Under the pieces are notes generated by a model. It saw only the letters and a program-made list of their open reading frames with translations, did not search any database and was not told the origin of the DNA. Positions 8,999 to 17,300 of a DNA stretch of 64,000 bases are shown in pieces. Each line of letters opens with the position of its first letter. Within the stretch, counting starts at the first letter, position 1. The translations under genes were made by a program, and so were the position numbers. Source of the DNA: Nitrospira sp. KM1 (GTDB lineage: Bacteria; Nitrospirota; Nitrospiria; Nitrospirales; Nitrospiraceae); NCBI RefSeq assembly GCF_011405515.1, contig NZ_AP022671.1, positions 2,294,001-2,358,000 of the forward strand, in the 5' to 3' direction.

Positions 8999-9021
8999 CG
9001 GGCAAAGAAACTTGCCGAGCA

Positions 9022-9062
9022 GGGCGCCGGGTGGCTTCAAAGCCCGGTGCCCTTTAAATTTT
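9022..9062 (+). terminator. Rho-independent terminator after the secreted protein gene
   Basis: A 10-bp stem GGGCGCCGGG/CCCGGTGCCC (one mismatch) with an 11-nt loop is followed by TTTAAATTTTG on the plus strand. Its right arm touches the stop codon of the convergent epimerase gene. Confidence 0.75.
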
Positions 9063-10076
9063 GTAGAACTCCCGATACCACTCGACGAAACGCGCAATCC
9101 CCACCTCGATCGGCGTAGCAGGAGCGAATCCGACGTCTCGCGACAGATCGTCGATATCCGCGTATGTGGCGGGCACATCGCCGGCCTGGAGCGGGAGAAA
9201 CTTCTTTTCCGCCTTCTTGCCGATTGTCTGCTCCAACACCTCGATGAAGCGAAGCAGCTCGACCGGTTGGTGATTGCCGATATTATAAATCCTGGCTGGA
9301 GCCGAGCTGGTGCCAGGATCAGGCCTGTCCCCGCACCAGTCGGGATTCGGCTGTGCCGTATGGTCGAGGGTCCGGATAATGCCTTCGACGATGTCATCGA
9401 TATAGGTAAAGTCCCGGCGCATCTTGCCATCGTTGAACACTTCGATCGGTTTACCTTCCAGAATGGCCTTCGTAAAGATAAACAGCGCCATATCGGGCCT
9501 GCCCCAAGGCCCGTACACCGTAAAAAATCTCAGGCCGGTACAGGGCAACCGGTACAAATGCGCGTAGCAATGCGCCATCAGCTCATTGGCCTTTTTAGTG
9601 GCCGCATAGAGCGAAACCGGGTGGTCGACATTGTCATGGATCGAAAAAGGCATCTGTGTATTGCCCCCATAGACCGAACTCGATGAAGCGTAAACCAGAT
9701 GTTCGACCTGTGAATGGCGGCATCCCTCCAATACATTCAAGAAGCCTTCGATATTGCTGTCGGTATAGGCGTGCGGATTGACCAATGAATATCGGACTCC
9801 GGCCTGGGCGGCCAGGTGGACGACCCGCTTGATCGGATATTCCGAAAACAGCTCCTTCATTCCCTGCCGATTCGCCAAATCGAGCCGCACCAACTGATAC
9901 CCGTTCAACGGAGCCAGACGAGCCAATCTCGCCTCTTTGAGCCGCACATCGTAATAGTCGTTCACATTGTCGAGCCCGATGACATGATCGCCCCGGTCGA
10001 TCAACCGCTTGGCAACATGGAAGCCGATAAACCCGGCCACGCCGGTCACGAGCGTCAGGGATGTGGGTCCGGTCAT
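9054..10076 (-). CDS. NAD-dependent epimerase, probably UDP-glucuronate 4-epimerase
   Basis: A 340-residue extended short-chain dehydrogenase/reductase. The NAD-binding GVAGFIG motif is near residue 12, the catalytic YAATKKA (Tyr-x3-Lys) near 155, and [18 protein letters not shown] is typical of UDP-glucuronate 4-epimerases (CapI/LpsL type). The product, UDP-galacturonate, would feed lipopolysaccharide or capsule synthesis. No glycosyltransferases are adjacent. It is co-directional with the MBL-fold gene upstream, 28 bp away, although a functional link is not obvious. Confidence 0.88.
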   Translation of the reverse strand: MTGPTSLTLVTGVAGFIGFHVAKRLIDRGDHVIGLDNVNDYYDVRLKEARLARLAPLNGYQLVRLDLANRQGMKELFSEYPIKRVVHLAAQAGVRYSLVNPHAYTDSNIEGFLNVLEGCRHSQVEHLVYASSSSVYGGNTQMPFSIHDNVDHPVSLYAATKKANELMAHCYAHLYRLPCTGLRFFTVYGPWGRPDMALFIFTKAILEGKPIEVFNDGKMRRDFTYIDDIVEGIIRTLDHTAQPNPDWCGDRPDPGTSSAPARIYNIGNHQPVELLRFIEVLEQTIGKKAEKKFLPLQAGDVPATYADIDDLSRDVGFAPATPIEVGIARFVEWYREFYKI

Positions 10077-10104
10077 CGGGATTGTCCTCGCAAGAACGGA
10101 TGGA

Positions 10105-11736
10105 TCAGGCTCGACGCTCGGGCCTCATGAACGGCGGATCACCGTGATCCTTCCGGTAGAGATTTATCGGCGCCAGAGCGTCTCCCGCCGCTATGATGTC
10201 CACGCTGCCGCCTTGATTCGCCCGGTACAACTCGAGCGCGTGACCGTAATGATACTCACAGCCGTGCGGAGAAAGAAGATCTTTCAATTTTTCCGGCCGC
10301 TCCCAATTCGCCGTGAGCAGGGCCGTGCGAGCGGGGTTGCGCCGGCTGAACATGAACGAGAGATGGTCCGGATACCACTCGGCTCCGCCGGTCGCATACG
10401 ACACGAACTGTTTCGCCCGTGCGGCCGTACAGAGTTCTGCCAAGTATCCGTTCGTCAAATAACCGTTCTCGCCGACATCCAGCCATTTGCCCGGATGAGA
10501 GAGCGGGGCATGAACCGCATGGCTCCGGATCTCCAGTAACTGTTGCTGCGAAGCAAAGACCAAGGGAATGGGCCCATACCGTTCGACCAGCCGAGTGATG
10601 ACTCCGTCTTTCAACGGGGACCGTCCGTCATTGGTGGGGCCACTGTCTGCATGGACCAAGACGTTATGCCCGCGGTCAGTGATCAGATAACAATTCCTTG
10701 GCATCTCCAAATCGCAGGGATCTTCGCCATAGAACGGAACGGACACGACCGTGCCTCCTTCGAACGGCCAGGTTTCACCGTGGGCCAGTTCGACCACTCG
10801 GCCAAAGCCAAGCTCACGCAACAAGCCATGGTAGTCATAAAACAGCTTCTTCTTGTTGCGGCGGCTCGGGATAACGATCGGAACGTCTTTGGGAATATGA
10901 AGGAGGGTCCGAGGGTCGACATGATCATCGTGGTCATGCGTGAGAAAAATGGCGGCGGGTTTCGGGATTAATGATCCCCATAAGGATGGGACCGACGACT
11001 CGGCAAACCACGGCAGAAACCAAGGATCAAACAAGAGGACGGTATCGCGCTGACGGTAGAGCAACGCGGCGTGACCCAGATGAAGCATGTCCTGATCCTG
11101 CACGACATCAAACCAGGTATCCCGGATGGTCGCGTGCGATGACGCCCGAAGACACTCGTATTGGTGCAGCGATTCCATCAGCCGGCTCAATACCGGCTGG
11201 GCCTCGCGGGGCGACGTGGTCGCGACCGTCCTGATCTCGTCGGTGCGATGCGTTCCGTCCAACATGCCCAATACCCTGCCGATGATCGGACCGACCGGAC
11301 GTTGATCGAACCCGATAGGTACGGCCTGACGCTTAATCGAATGAAAAATGCGAAGGCCGCCGTTGATCACCGCCGATGAACGCTGGGGGTCCGCGCGAAA
11401 CTGCCACCGAAAGCTTCCGTCGGGCTGTCTGCCGCACGTGATGTGCTGGCGCAAATGCGGCCTGGAATTGACCAATTCCGCATAGGCATCCTCGAGGCGC
11501 CTCCCTCGTTCAGAGTCCTCCACCGGCGCCCGCTTGGAAAAGACGTCGCTGATGGCTGTATCGATCGAACTGGCCAGGAGTGCATGAGCTTCATGGAGGC
11601 CGGCGGCGACCTCCGGGGCCACACCGCCGATGAAAGGAAACGGTCCGGGCGATTCGGCGCTTTCAAGCTGGACCCAACACCACGGCGCCAGGCTGAGATA
11701 CTGTTGAGAGGGGAGGCTGTCCCAGATTCGGCTCAT
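10105..11736 (-). CDS. MBL-fold hydrolase with an N-terminal extension
   Basis: A 543-residue protein. The C-terminal part is a metallo-beta-lactamase fold with the metal motif [10 protein letters not shown] near residue 270, a later HADSG and an H near residue 396. The domain resembles UlaG/NAPE-PLD-like proteins. Ahead of it, roughly residues 120-200, lies a winged-helix-like PqqD-type segment ([16 protein letters not shown]). The first 100 residues match nothing I recognise. This composite suggests a peptide- or cofactor-modifying role, but that is inference. The VOC gene upstream ends 17 bp before its start. Confidence 0.72.
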   Translation of the reverse strand: MSRIWDSLPSQQYLSLAPWCWVQLESAESPGPFPFIGGVAPEVAAGLHEAHALLASSIDTAISDVFSKRAPVEDSERGRRLEDAYAELVNSRPHLRQHITCGRQPDGSFRWQFRADPQRSSAVINGGLRIFHSIKRQAVPIGFDQRPVGPIIGRVLGMLDGTHRTDEIRTVATTSPREAQPVLSRLMESLHQYECLRASSHATIRDTWFDVVQDQDMLHLGHAALLYRQRDTVLLFDPWFLPWFAESSVPSLWGSLIPKPAAIFLTHDHDDHVDPRTLLHIPKDVPIVIPSRRNKKKLFYDYHGLLRELGFGRVVELAHGETWPFEGGTVVSVPFYGEDPCDLEMPRNCYLITDRGHNVLVHADSGPTNDGRSPLKDGVITRLVERYGPIPLVFASQQQLLEIRSHAVHAPLSHPGKWLDVGENGYLTNGYLAELCTAARAKQFVSYATGGAEWYPDHLSFMFSRRNPARTALLTANWERPEKLKDLLSPHGCEYHYGHALELYRANQGGSVDIIAAGDALAPINLYRKDHGDPPFMRPERRA

Positions 11737-11753
11737 GTCAGCTGATTATCCGG

Positions 11754-12176
11754 TCAGGTCAGTTTACTGATGGTGGGCTCGTAGAGGGCTTGAATGACGT
11801 TGCCGTCCGGATCAGCACAATAGAAGGAATAACTTCCGTCGCGATGCGCTTTCGGCGCTTTCACGATGCGCCCACCGAGCGGTTCGATCCTGGCCATCAT
11901 ATCGCTGTAAAGCGCGTCGACCGCTTCGCGGCTTTCCAAGATGACGCCTAGATGATCGAGAAATTGATGCGGCGACGAACGATACGCTGGCACCTGACCC
12001 GCCTCGATTTGGTGGAGAGCTAAATTGTCGGAGCCTGAACTGAAATAGACGTTGTCCTGATCCGGCTCCCAGACCACCTGCATGTCCAGCAGATCGGTGT
12101 AAAAGGCGCGAGAGCGGGATAAATTCGTCACGCGCAACGCCACGTGTCTGATACCGCGATGCCGACCCATGCTCAT
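11754..12176 (-). CDS. VOC-family (glyoxalase/dioxygenase-fold) protein
   Basis: A single-domain vicinal-oxygen-chelate protein of about 140 residues. IRHVALRVTNLSRSRAFY opens the first beta-alpha-beta unit, and DHLGVILES and FYCADPDGNVIQALYEP form the second. Putative metal ligands are His near residue 11, His/Glu in the middle and Glu near the C-terminus. The ATG at 12176 gives a compact domain. A further upstream ATG at 12263 would add a 29-residue polar leader lacking family similarity. The reaction is unknown, as usual for the family. Confidence 0.75.
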   Translation of the reverse strand: MSMGRHRGIRHVALRVTNLSRSRAFYTDLLDMQVVWEPDQDNVYFSSGSDNLALHQIEAGQVPAYRSSPHQFLDHLGVILESREAVDALYSDMMARIEPLGGRIVKAPKAHRDGSYSFYCADPDGNVIQALYEPTISKLT

Positions 12177-12322
12177 ACAATCCTGTGCATCGTATAGTAG
12201 GTGGCCATCCAGAGCGGCGTCAATTCGATTTTCACCATCGATGCTCGGCTGCGAGTTGCGCAACGGTTATGCTACGATGCGTCGAGCGGGACTTATTTTC
12301 TACGTCTTCAAGGAGTGTTCAC

Positions 12323-13141
12323 ATGATCCGGGGATTCTCGTCGTCAGTTGTTGCCGTGCTCGCTGTTGGAATCGTGTCTGTTGCCTTTGCCGACGAACTG
12401 CGGCCAGGCGGACAGGACGATGTGCCAATGGTCGTGATTCCAGCCGGTTCTTTCCCGATGGGCGTGCCGCCGGGTGATCGCGATGGCGGGCGGGACGAAT
12501 ATCCGCGCCACGAAGTGACTCTGGATGCGTATGCCATGGACATCTATGAAGTCACGAACGGCCGATATCTCAAGTTCGTCGAAGCCACCGGGCATCGTAT
12601 CCCTCAGAATCCGACGAATCCGACTCGGAACCTCTGGCAGGGAACGGCCGTTCCGGAATCCTTGACGGACCGCCCGGTGGTCAATGTCGATTGGGCCGAC
12701 GCGGATGCCTATTGCCGCTGGGCCGGCAAGCGGCTCCCAACCGAAGCCGAATGGGAAAAGGCCGCAAAAGGCAATCATGACTGGCGCTTCCCCTGGGGTA
12801 ACGTCGAACCCACCGCCAAGCATCTGAATTACAATCAGCGATGGGTGGGGGAAAAGACCTTGATGCCGGTCGGCAGCTATGAAGCCGGCAAGAGCCCCTA
12901 TGGGCTTTACGATATGGCGGGCAACGTCTGGGAGTGGGTGAACGACTGGTACGACGCAAAATACTATGAGAAAAGCCCAGGCAAGAACCCTCCGGGGCCG
13001 ATTTCCGGAAGCAAGCGCGTGCTTCGCGGCTCCGGCTGGCAGAACGAAACTCCGACGGTCCGCATCTTCACCCGGGTGGACAGCGATCCGCTCATTCGCA
13101 ACGAATCGACCGGCTTTCGCTGCGCCAAATCCGTACGCTAG
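12323..13141 (+). CDS. Exported SUMF1/formylglycine-generating-enzyme-like protein
   Basis: A 272-residue protein with a signal peptide (MIRGFSSSVVAVLAVGIVSV, probably cut after AFA) and AGGAG 7 bp before the chosen ATG. The rest is a SUMF1 domain: VVIPAGSFPMG, EVTNGRYLKF, GKRLPTEAEWEKAA, YDMAGNVWEWVNDWYD and a closing TGFRCAKS. The redox-active cysteine pair of true formylglycine-generating enzymes is absent from the GSGWQNETPTVRIFTR segment, so catalytic sulfatase activation is unlikely. A second SUMF1 protein sits at 30.4-31.3 kb beside the nxr region. NirV proteins near nirK in denitrifiers have this domain too. Confidence 0.85.
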   Translation: MIRGFSSSVVAVLAVGIVSVAFADELRPGGQDDVPMVVIPAGSFPMGVPPGDRDGGRDEYPRHEVTLDAYAMDIYEVTNGRYLKFVEATGHRIPQNPTNPTRNLWQGTAVPESLTDRPVVNVDWADADAYCRWAGKRLPTEAEWEKAAKGNHDWRFPWGNVEPTAKHLNYNQRWVGEKTLMPVGSYEAGKSPYGLYDMAGNVWEWVNDWYDAKYYEKSPGKNPPGPISGSKRVLRGSGWQNETPTVRIFTRVDSDPLIRNESTGFRCAKSVR

Positions 13142-13217
13142 CCGTGTGTTGACAAACTACGTGATGACCTCGGAAATGGAGTCGTGTCTGAGGTCACGGG
13201 CGTCATTAGCATGCCCT

Positions 13218-13344
13218 GCAGGCTGTTCAGAAAGGCCGTCCAGCAAGGCCGCAGCGAGCGAAGAGGTGAATCGTACTCTCTGCCGTACGTTGAGCCTCTG
13301 AGCGATGCGAGAACGCCGCTGGAGGACTTTGTCAACAGCCTGCT
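13218..13344. repeat. ~127-bp imperfect palindromic intergenic element
   Basis: The ends are imperfect inverted repeats: GCAGGCTGTTCAGAAAG at the left pairs with the complement of CTTTGTCAACAGCCTGCT at the right. The interior (for example GTACTCTCTGCCGTAC) is also partly self-complementary. It has no coding potential and sits in the 272-bp gap before hemD. Size and end structure fit a REP/MITE-like element. I recall similar intergenic elements from Nitrospira genomes, but no second copy is visible in this window. Confidence 0.55.
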
Positions 13345-13413
13345 AGCCGTCTTAAGGTCGTTCCCTGGCACCCCGGTGGCAGTTGCATCATCCACCATAG
13401 GTTCGGTTCTCCC

Positions 13414-14298
13414 GTGACCGATTCAAGACCACCGTCGACACAACCTCCCTTGAGCGCCAACGATTTTCACGGCCTGCACATCCTGTCGTTTGAAAGTCGC
13501 ATGGCCTCCGAAATGTCTCGGCTCATTGAACGCCATGGCGGAACCCCCCTCGTGGTGCCGGCCATGCGGGAAATTCCGGTTCCCCTTCGAGACAACGCCA
13601 ATGTATTTCGGCTCGGCGCGAAGCTGATGCTGCAGCAGGTGGACATGCTGATTCTCATGACCGGCGTGGGCGCCAGCGCACTGTTTGAGACATTACAAAA
13701 GCGTCATGCGTTGCCGGATATCATCGCGGCTATGAAACACGTCATCGTGGTGACGCGCGGCCCCAAGCCCCTCGCGGCGCTCAAGACGCTCGGCATGGGA
13801 TCGAACATCACCGTACCGGAACCGAACACCTGGCAGGATGTGATCGCCACCCTCGACTATTACCGCCCGGTCAAGGGGTTGAGAGTGGTCGTTCAGGAAT
13901 ATGGATCATCGAATCCCGAGATGATTCGCGATCTCGTATCGCGGGGAGCCGAGGTATTTCCGGTTACGATGTACCGCTGGGCGCTGCCGGAAGACCTCGG
14001 ATCGCTTGAACGCGCCGTCGCACGTATCCTGGAGGGCACGATTGACGTCTTACTGATCACGAACGCAGCGCAGATCGATCACGTCATGCAGCTGGTTGAA
14101 CGGGATGGACGAACTGCAGCGTTCCTCAATGCATGCAGGAAGCTTGTGATCGCCTCCATCGGTCCGACCGCCAGCGAACGAATCAAGCACTACAATCTGA
14201 CAGTCGACCTTGAACCGTCTCATCCCAAAATGGGAATCCTTGTAAAGGAAACCGCGATGAAGGCGGGAACACTCGTTTCTCGTAAACGCGGCGGCTGA
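13414..14298 (+). CDS. hemD: Uroporphyrinogen-III synthase family protein
   Basis: A 294-residue HemD-fold protein that would cyclise hydroxymethylbilane to uroporphyrinogen III for heme/siroheme synthesis. Two Rossmann-like halves are visible: HILSFESRMASEMSRLIERHGG and LILMTGVGASALFE, then VVTRGPKPLAALK, GLRVVVQEYG, VLLITNAAQIDHV and IASIGPTASERIK. The start is GTG at 13414 with a weak ribosome-binding site. An internal ATG at 13501 would remove the first strand. The gene stands apart from other heme genes. HemD sequences diverge widely, so the name rests on architecture. Confidence 0.82.
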   Translation: MTDSRPPSTQPPLSANDFHGLHILSFESRMASEMSRLIERHGGTPLVVPAMREIPVPLRDNANVFRLGAKLMLQQVDMLILMTGVGASALFETLQKRHALPDIIAAMKHVIVVTRGPKPLAALKTLGMGSNITVPEPNTWQDVIATLDYYRPVKGLRVVVQEYGSSNPEMIRDLVSRGAEVFPVTMYRWALPEDLGSLERAVARILEGTIDVLLITNAAQIDHVMQLVERDGRTAAFLNACRKLVIASIGPTASERIKHYNLTVDLEPSHPKMGILVKETAMKAGTLVSRKRGG

Positions 14299-14300
14299 GT

Positions 14301-14326
14301 GGGTTTTGCGGGGAAAACCCGTTTTG
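14301..14326 (+). terminator. Terminator between hemD and the convergent multicopper oxidase gene
   Basis: The stem GGGTTTT/AAAACCC with a six-base GC-rich loop is followed by GTTTTG on the plus strand. It begins 3 bp after the hemD stop and lies before the end of the convergent gene, so it may serve both directions. Confidence 0.6.
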
Positions 14327-14367
14327 ACGAGTTCTCCCCGCTCATCACCTCCGGGCGGACAGGAGCG

Positions 14368-17300
14368 TTATTGTCTGGTCGAAGACACCGGTCCGATCCG
14401 GGCCGGAAGCTCTGCGTCGGCCTGTTTCACACCAGGTCTGACGCCGGTCAGCGGCTTGATGCGCTGATCGCCGGATGGCAGCACCCGCAGATATCCCCAC
14501 TGTCCTGATTGCGAATAGGGCAACCGCTGGTTGCTCCACACATAGTCGCCTGTCAGCCGGAACGGGCCGCCTGCGCTAGGAATGAAGGCATCCAGAGTTT
14601 CCGATCCCGAGAACTCCACCACGCTGATCATGTCGGCCCCGCGCATGAACGGCTCGATCGGCCATTCATGGCGTTCGACCGCGAACATGCCGTTCTGCTC
14701 ATTGCTCGCCCCGAACACATGGATGCGCACGGGATCTCCGGCGTGCGCTTCGATGATCGGGGTGGCAGGGTCCTCGGGCTTGTCCACCACGCATGGTTGG
14801 AAGACTTTGCCGAGACTACATCCGGTATCCTGCCGGAACTTATAGGGCTCCGCACGATAGTTGACGGAGATCAAACCTGCCGTGTTCTGCACATACGGCA
14901 TGAAGCTCGTCCCGATGATGTTGTCCTCGTCCTGGAAAAACAGGGCCACATCGCGGTAGTTGACGCGATGTTCATAGCCCTGAATCGTCCGGTCGACGAT
15001 GACATCGGCCACCCAGCTGTTCTTCGTCGAAATGTCCGCCCCGGTCTTGGGATCGCGGTACTGGGCGCCTCTTGGCCCAATCACCAGCGCACCATAGAGC
15101 CCGTTCCGTGGATGGGTCATTACGTTGCCCCAATCCCACACCAACGAGGCGGTCTCTCCCAGGAACGGATCGGCGTAATACGTGTATGTGCGGTTCTCCC
15201 CCGGTGCGACCGTCTGATCGCCTGGATTGTTCCCGACGTTCGCGCCGAGCGAATCCTTGGGGTCGAACGCCAACCCGATGGCGGAGAACGAGGCTCGTCC
15301 CTCTTTCATCCGGTTGGTCAACTTGACTTTGAGGCAGTCACCGACATTGCCGCGCAACGTCAGGGGCATCGGCTGCAGCCCGCTGCCCACTTTGGCGACT
15401 TCCTCCTCCAACGCGTAGATCTTCGCGTCAGGGTTCACCATTTGGATCGTCCGCTCGAAGTCCACCTCGATCACATCGGGAGCTTTCGGATTCAGCTTCA
15501 TCGCGGGATAATCCATCGCCACCACGTTGAAGTGTTTCACCGGAGCGTCCGCCGGACAGATCGGCAGCGGCTGCGGAATGTTGTTTCTGCGGCTGTACCC
15601 GGCCGGCAGTTTCTGAAGATCCGGGACTTCTTTGTCCAGAACCCGCATCACGCCCCACGCACCCTCCGAGAATTTGGAGGTACGTCCGTTGAAGTGGATG
15701 TAGTCCCCCGGTTGGAGCCGCGGTCCGCCGGCTTGCGGCACCACGAGATCATAGCGCTCAGCAATGCCGATATGGATCGAGTTCTTCCGGTTGGCATCAC
15801 CCGCATAGCGCTCGGTCAGATAGGTGTGACCGGAGAGCGTCCACACCATCGTTTCGTTCGCCATGGTCTGAAGCAGACGGAACACCACCGTGTCACCGAG
15901 ATACGCTCGCACCATCGGTGTATAGGGATCGCCGTGGGCGGCACTGCTGAACAGCTTGGAGGCATCGGGATTCGAGGCCAATCGGCTGGAGACCGGCTCG
16001 GCTTTGAAATTCAATCCACCGCCGGTCGTATGTGTTCCGCCGTTGAGAAAGGGCATCGGCGTCATCGGAATGTGCTCCGGCATCGGGAACGACACGGTTT
16101 TGCCGGCTTCGAGGGCCACCTCGATCGGCTGACCCGGAGGATTCCCGGCTGTCACGATGTTCACCGTGTGAGGCACGGTGTCGTTGAGTTGCACGAGCAA
16201 CTCGCGGAAGCTGCCATTGACTCCGTAGCCGACGGGTTCAGCAGTCCGAATATCGGCCAACGGACCGCTCCTGATTTGCTTGCCGGTCTTCGGGTCATGA
16301 TACGTCGAACCAACCGGCTCGATGACGATCGTCCCGAATCCTCCATGCGGCCACGTCACCCGACCGAGCGCATGGTCGTGCCAGAAAACCGTGCCCACAT
16401 CGGAGTCCACCCAGAACCGCTGACGGACGAATTCGACCGTGACGATGTCCTTCGCCGGATGATCGTGCTTCAACGGGCGATACAGCGTGATCTGGTTGCC
16501 CTTGATGGATTTGACCCGCCCGATCTCGTTACCTCCGACGTTGTCCGCGCCGATCAAGATCTCCACGTTCGGATGGTACTGCGCGGCGTTCTTGACCGTG
16601 ATGACTCGCTCGCCCTTCTTGGCCGGCTTCGTGAACGTCGTGTTCATCGGCACCGGAAGACCCTTGTTGACCTTTTTCTCGAGCATGGTGAAGGGCCGCA
16701 CCGACTGCTCATACGAGAATCCGGTGATGACCCCATCCGACGATTGGTTATCGAACTGCAGGAAATGCCAGTGGGTGTTGATCTTCGAGGAATGGAAGTT
16801 GATGTGCTCGTCATCTTCCCATTCGCTGGTCAGCATCCAGTCGATGCAATCGTAAATATTTGCCCGCACGACGAGCGGATACTTGATGTCGCTCTTGCGG
16901 ACCTGAGCTTCTTCTTCGTGCAGCACGTAAATCAAGCCGTCTTTATCCACGATCGCAGGGGTATCGCCCTGCTTATCCGCCAACGTCATCGGCGTCTGGA
17001 TGAAGTGCACGTTGTAGACCTTGGAGCCGGCTTGTTCCGGACAGAGGCTCCAGCGGCCATTCTCACCAGGCTTGGCCGGATAGGAACTCGGCGCTCCGTC
17101 TTCGTCCAGATGGATCATTTCCAACCAGGGAGACGGATTGTGATTCTGCGAGAACGGCACGCGCCGGCCGAAATGCGGCTTCAAATGGGGCCAGGCCACC
17201 TTCCCCGTGGCCGATTCGAACAGGATCGGCACCCGCTTGCCGGGAGTCAATGAGACGTATCGCGGATTCGCCACGCTATTTTCGCGTTCGGTCATCGCAC

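Noticed and set aside
14509-17253. A 914-codon plus-strand frame opposite the multicopper oxidase
   Set aside because: It is the antisense shadow of a gene with clear copper motifs and signal peptide; the product is Arg/His-rich without a recognisable domain.
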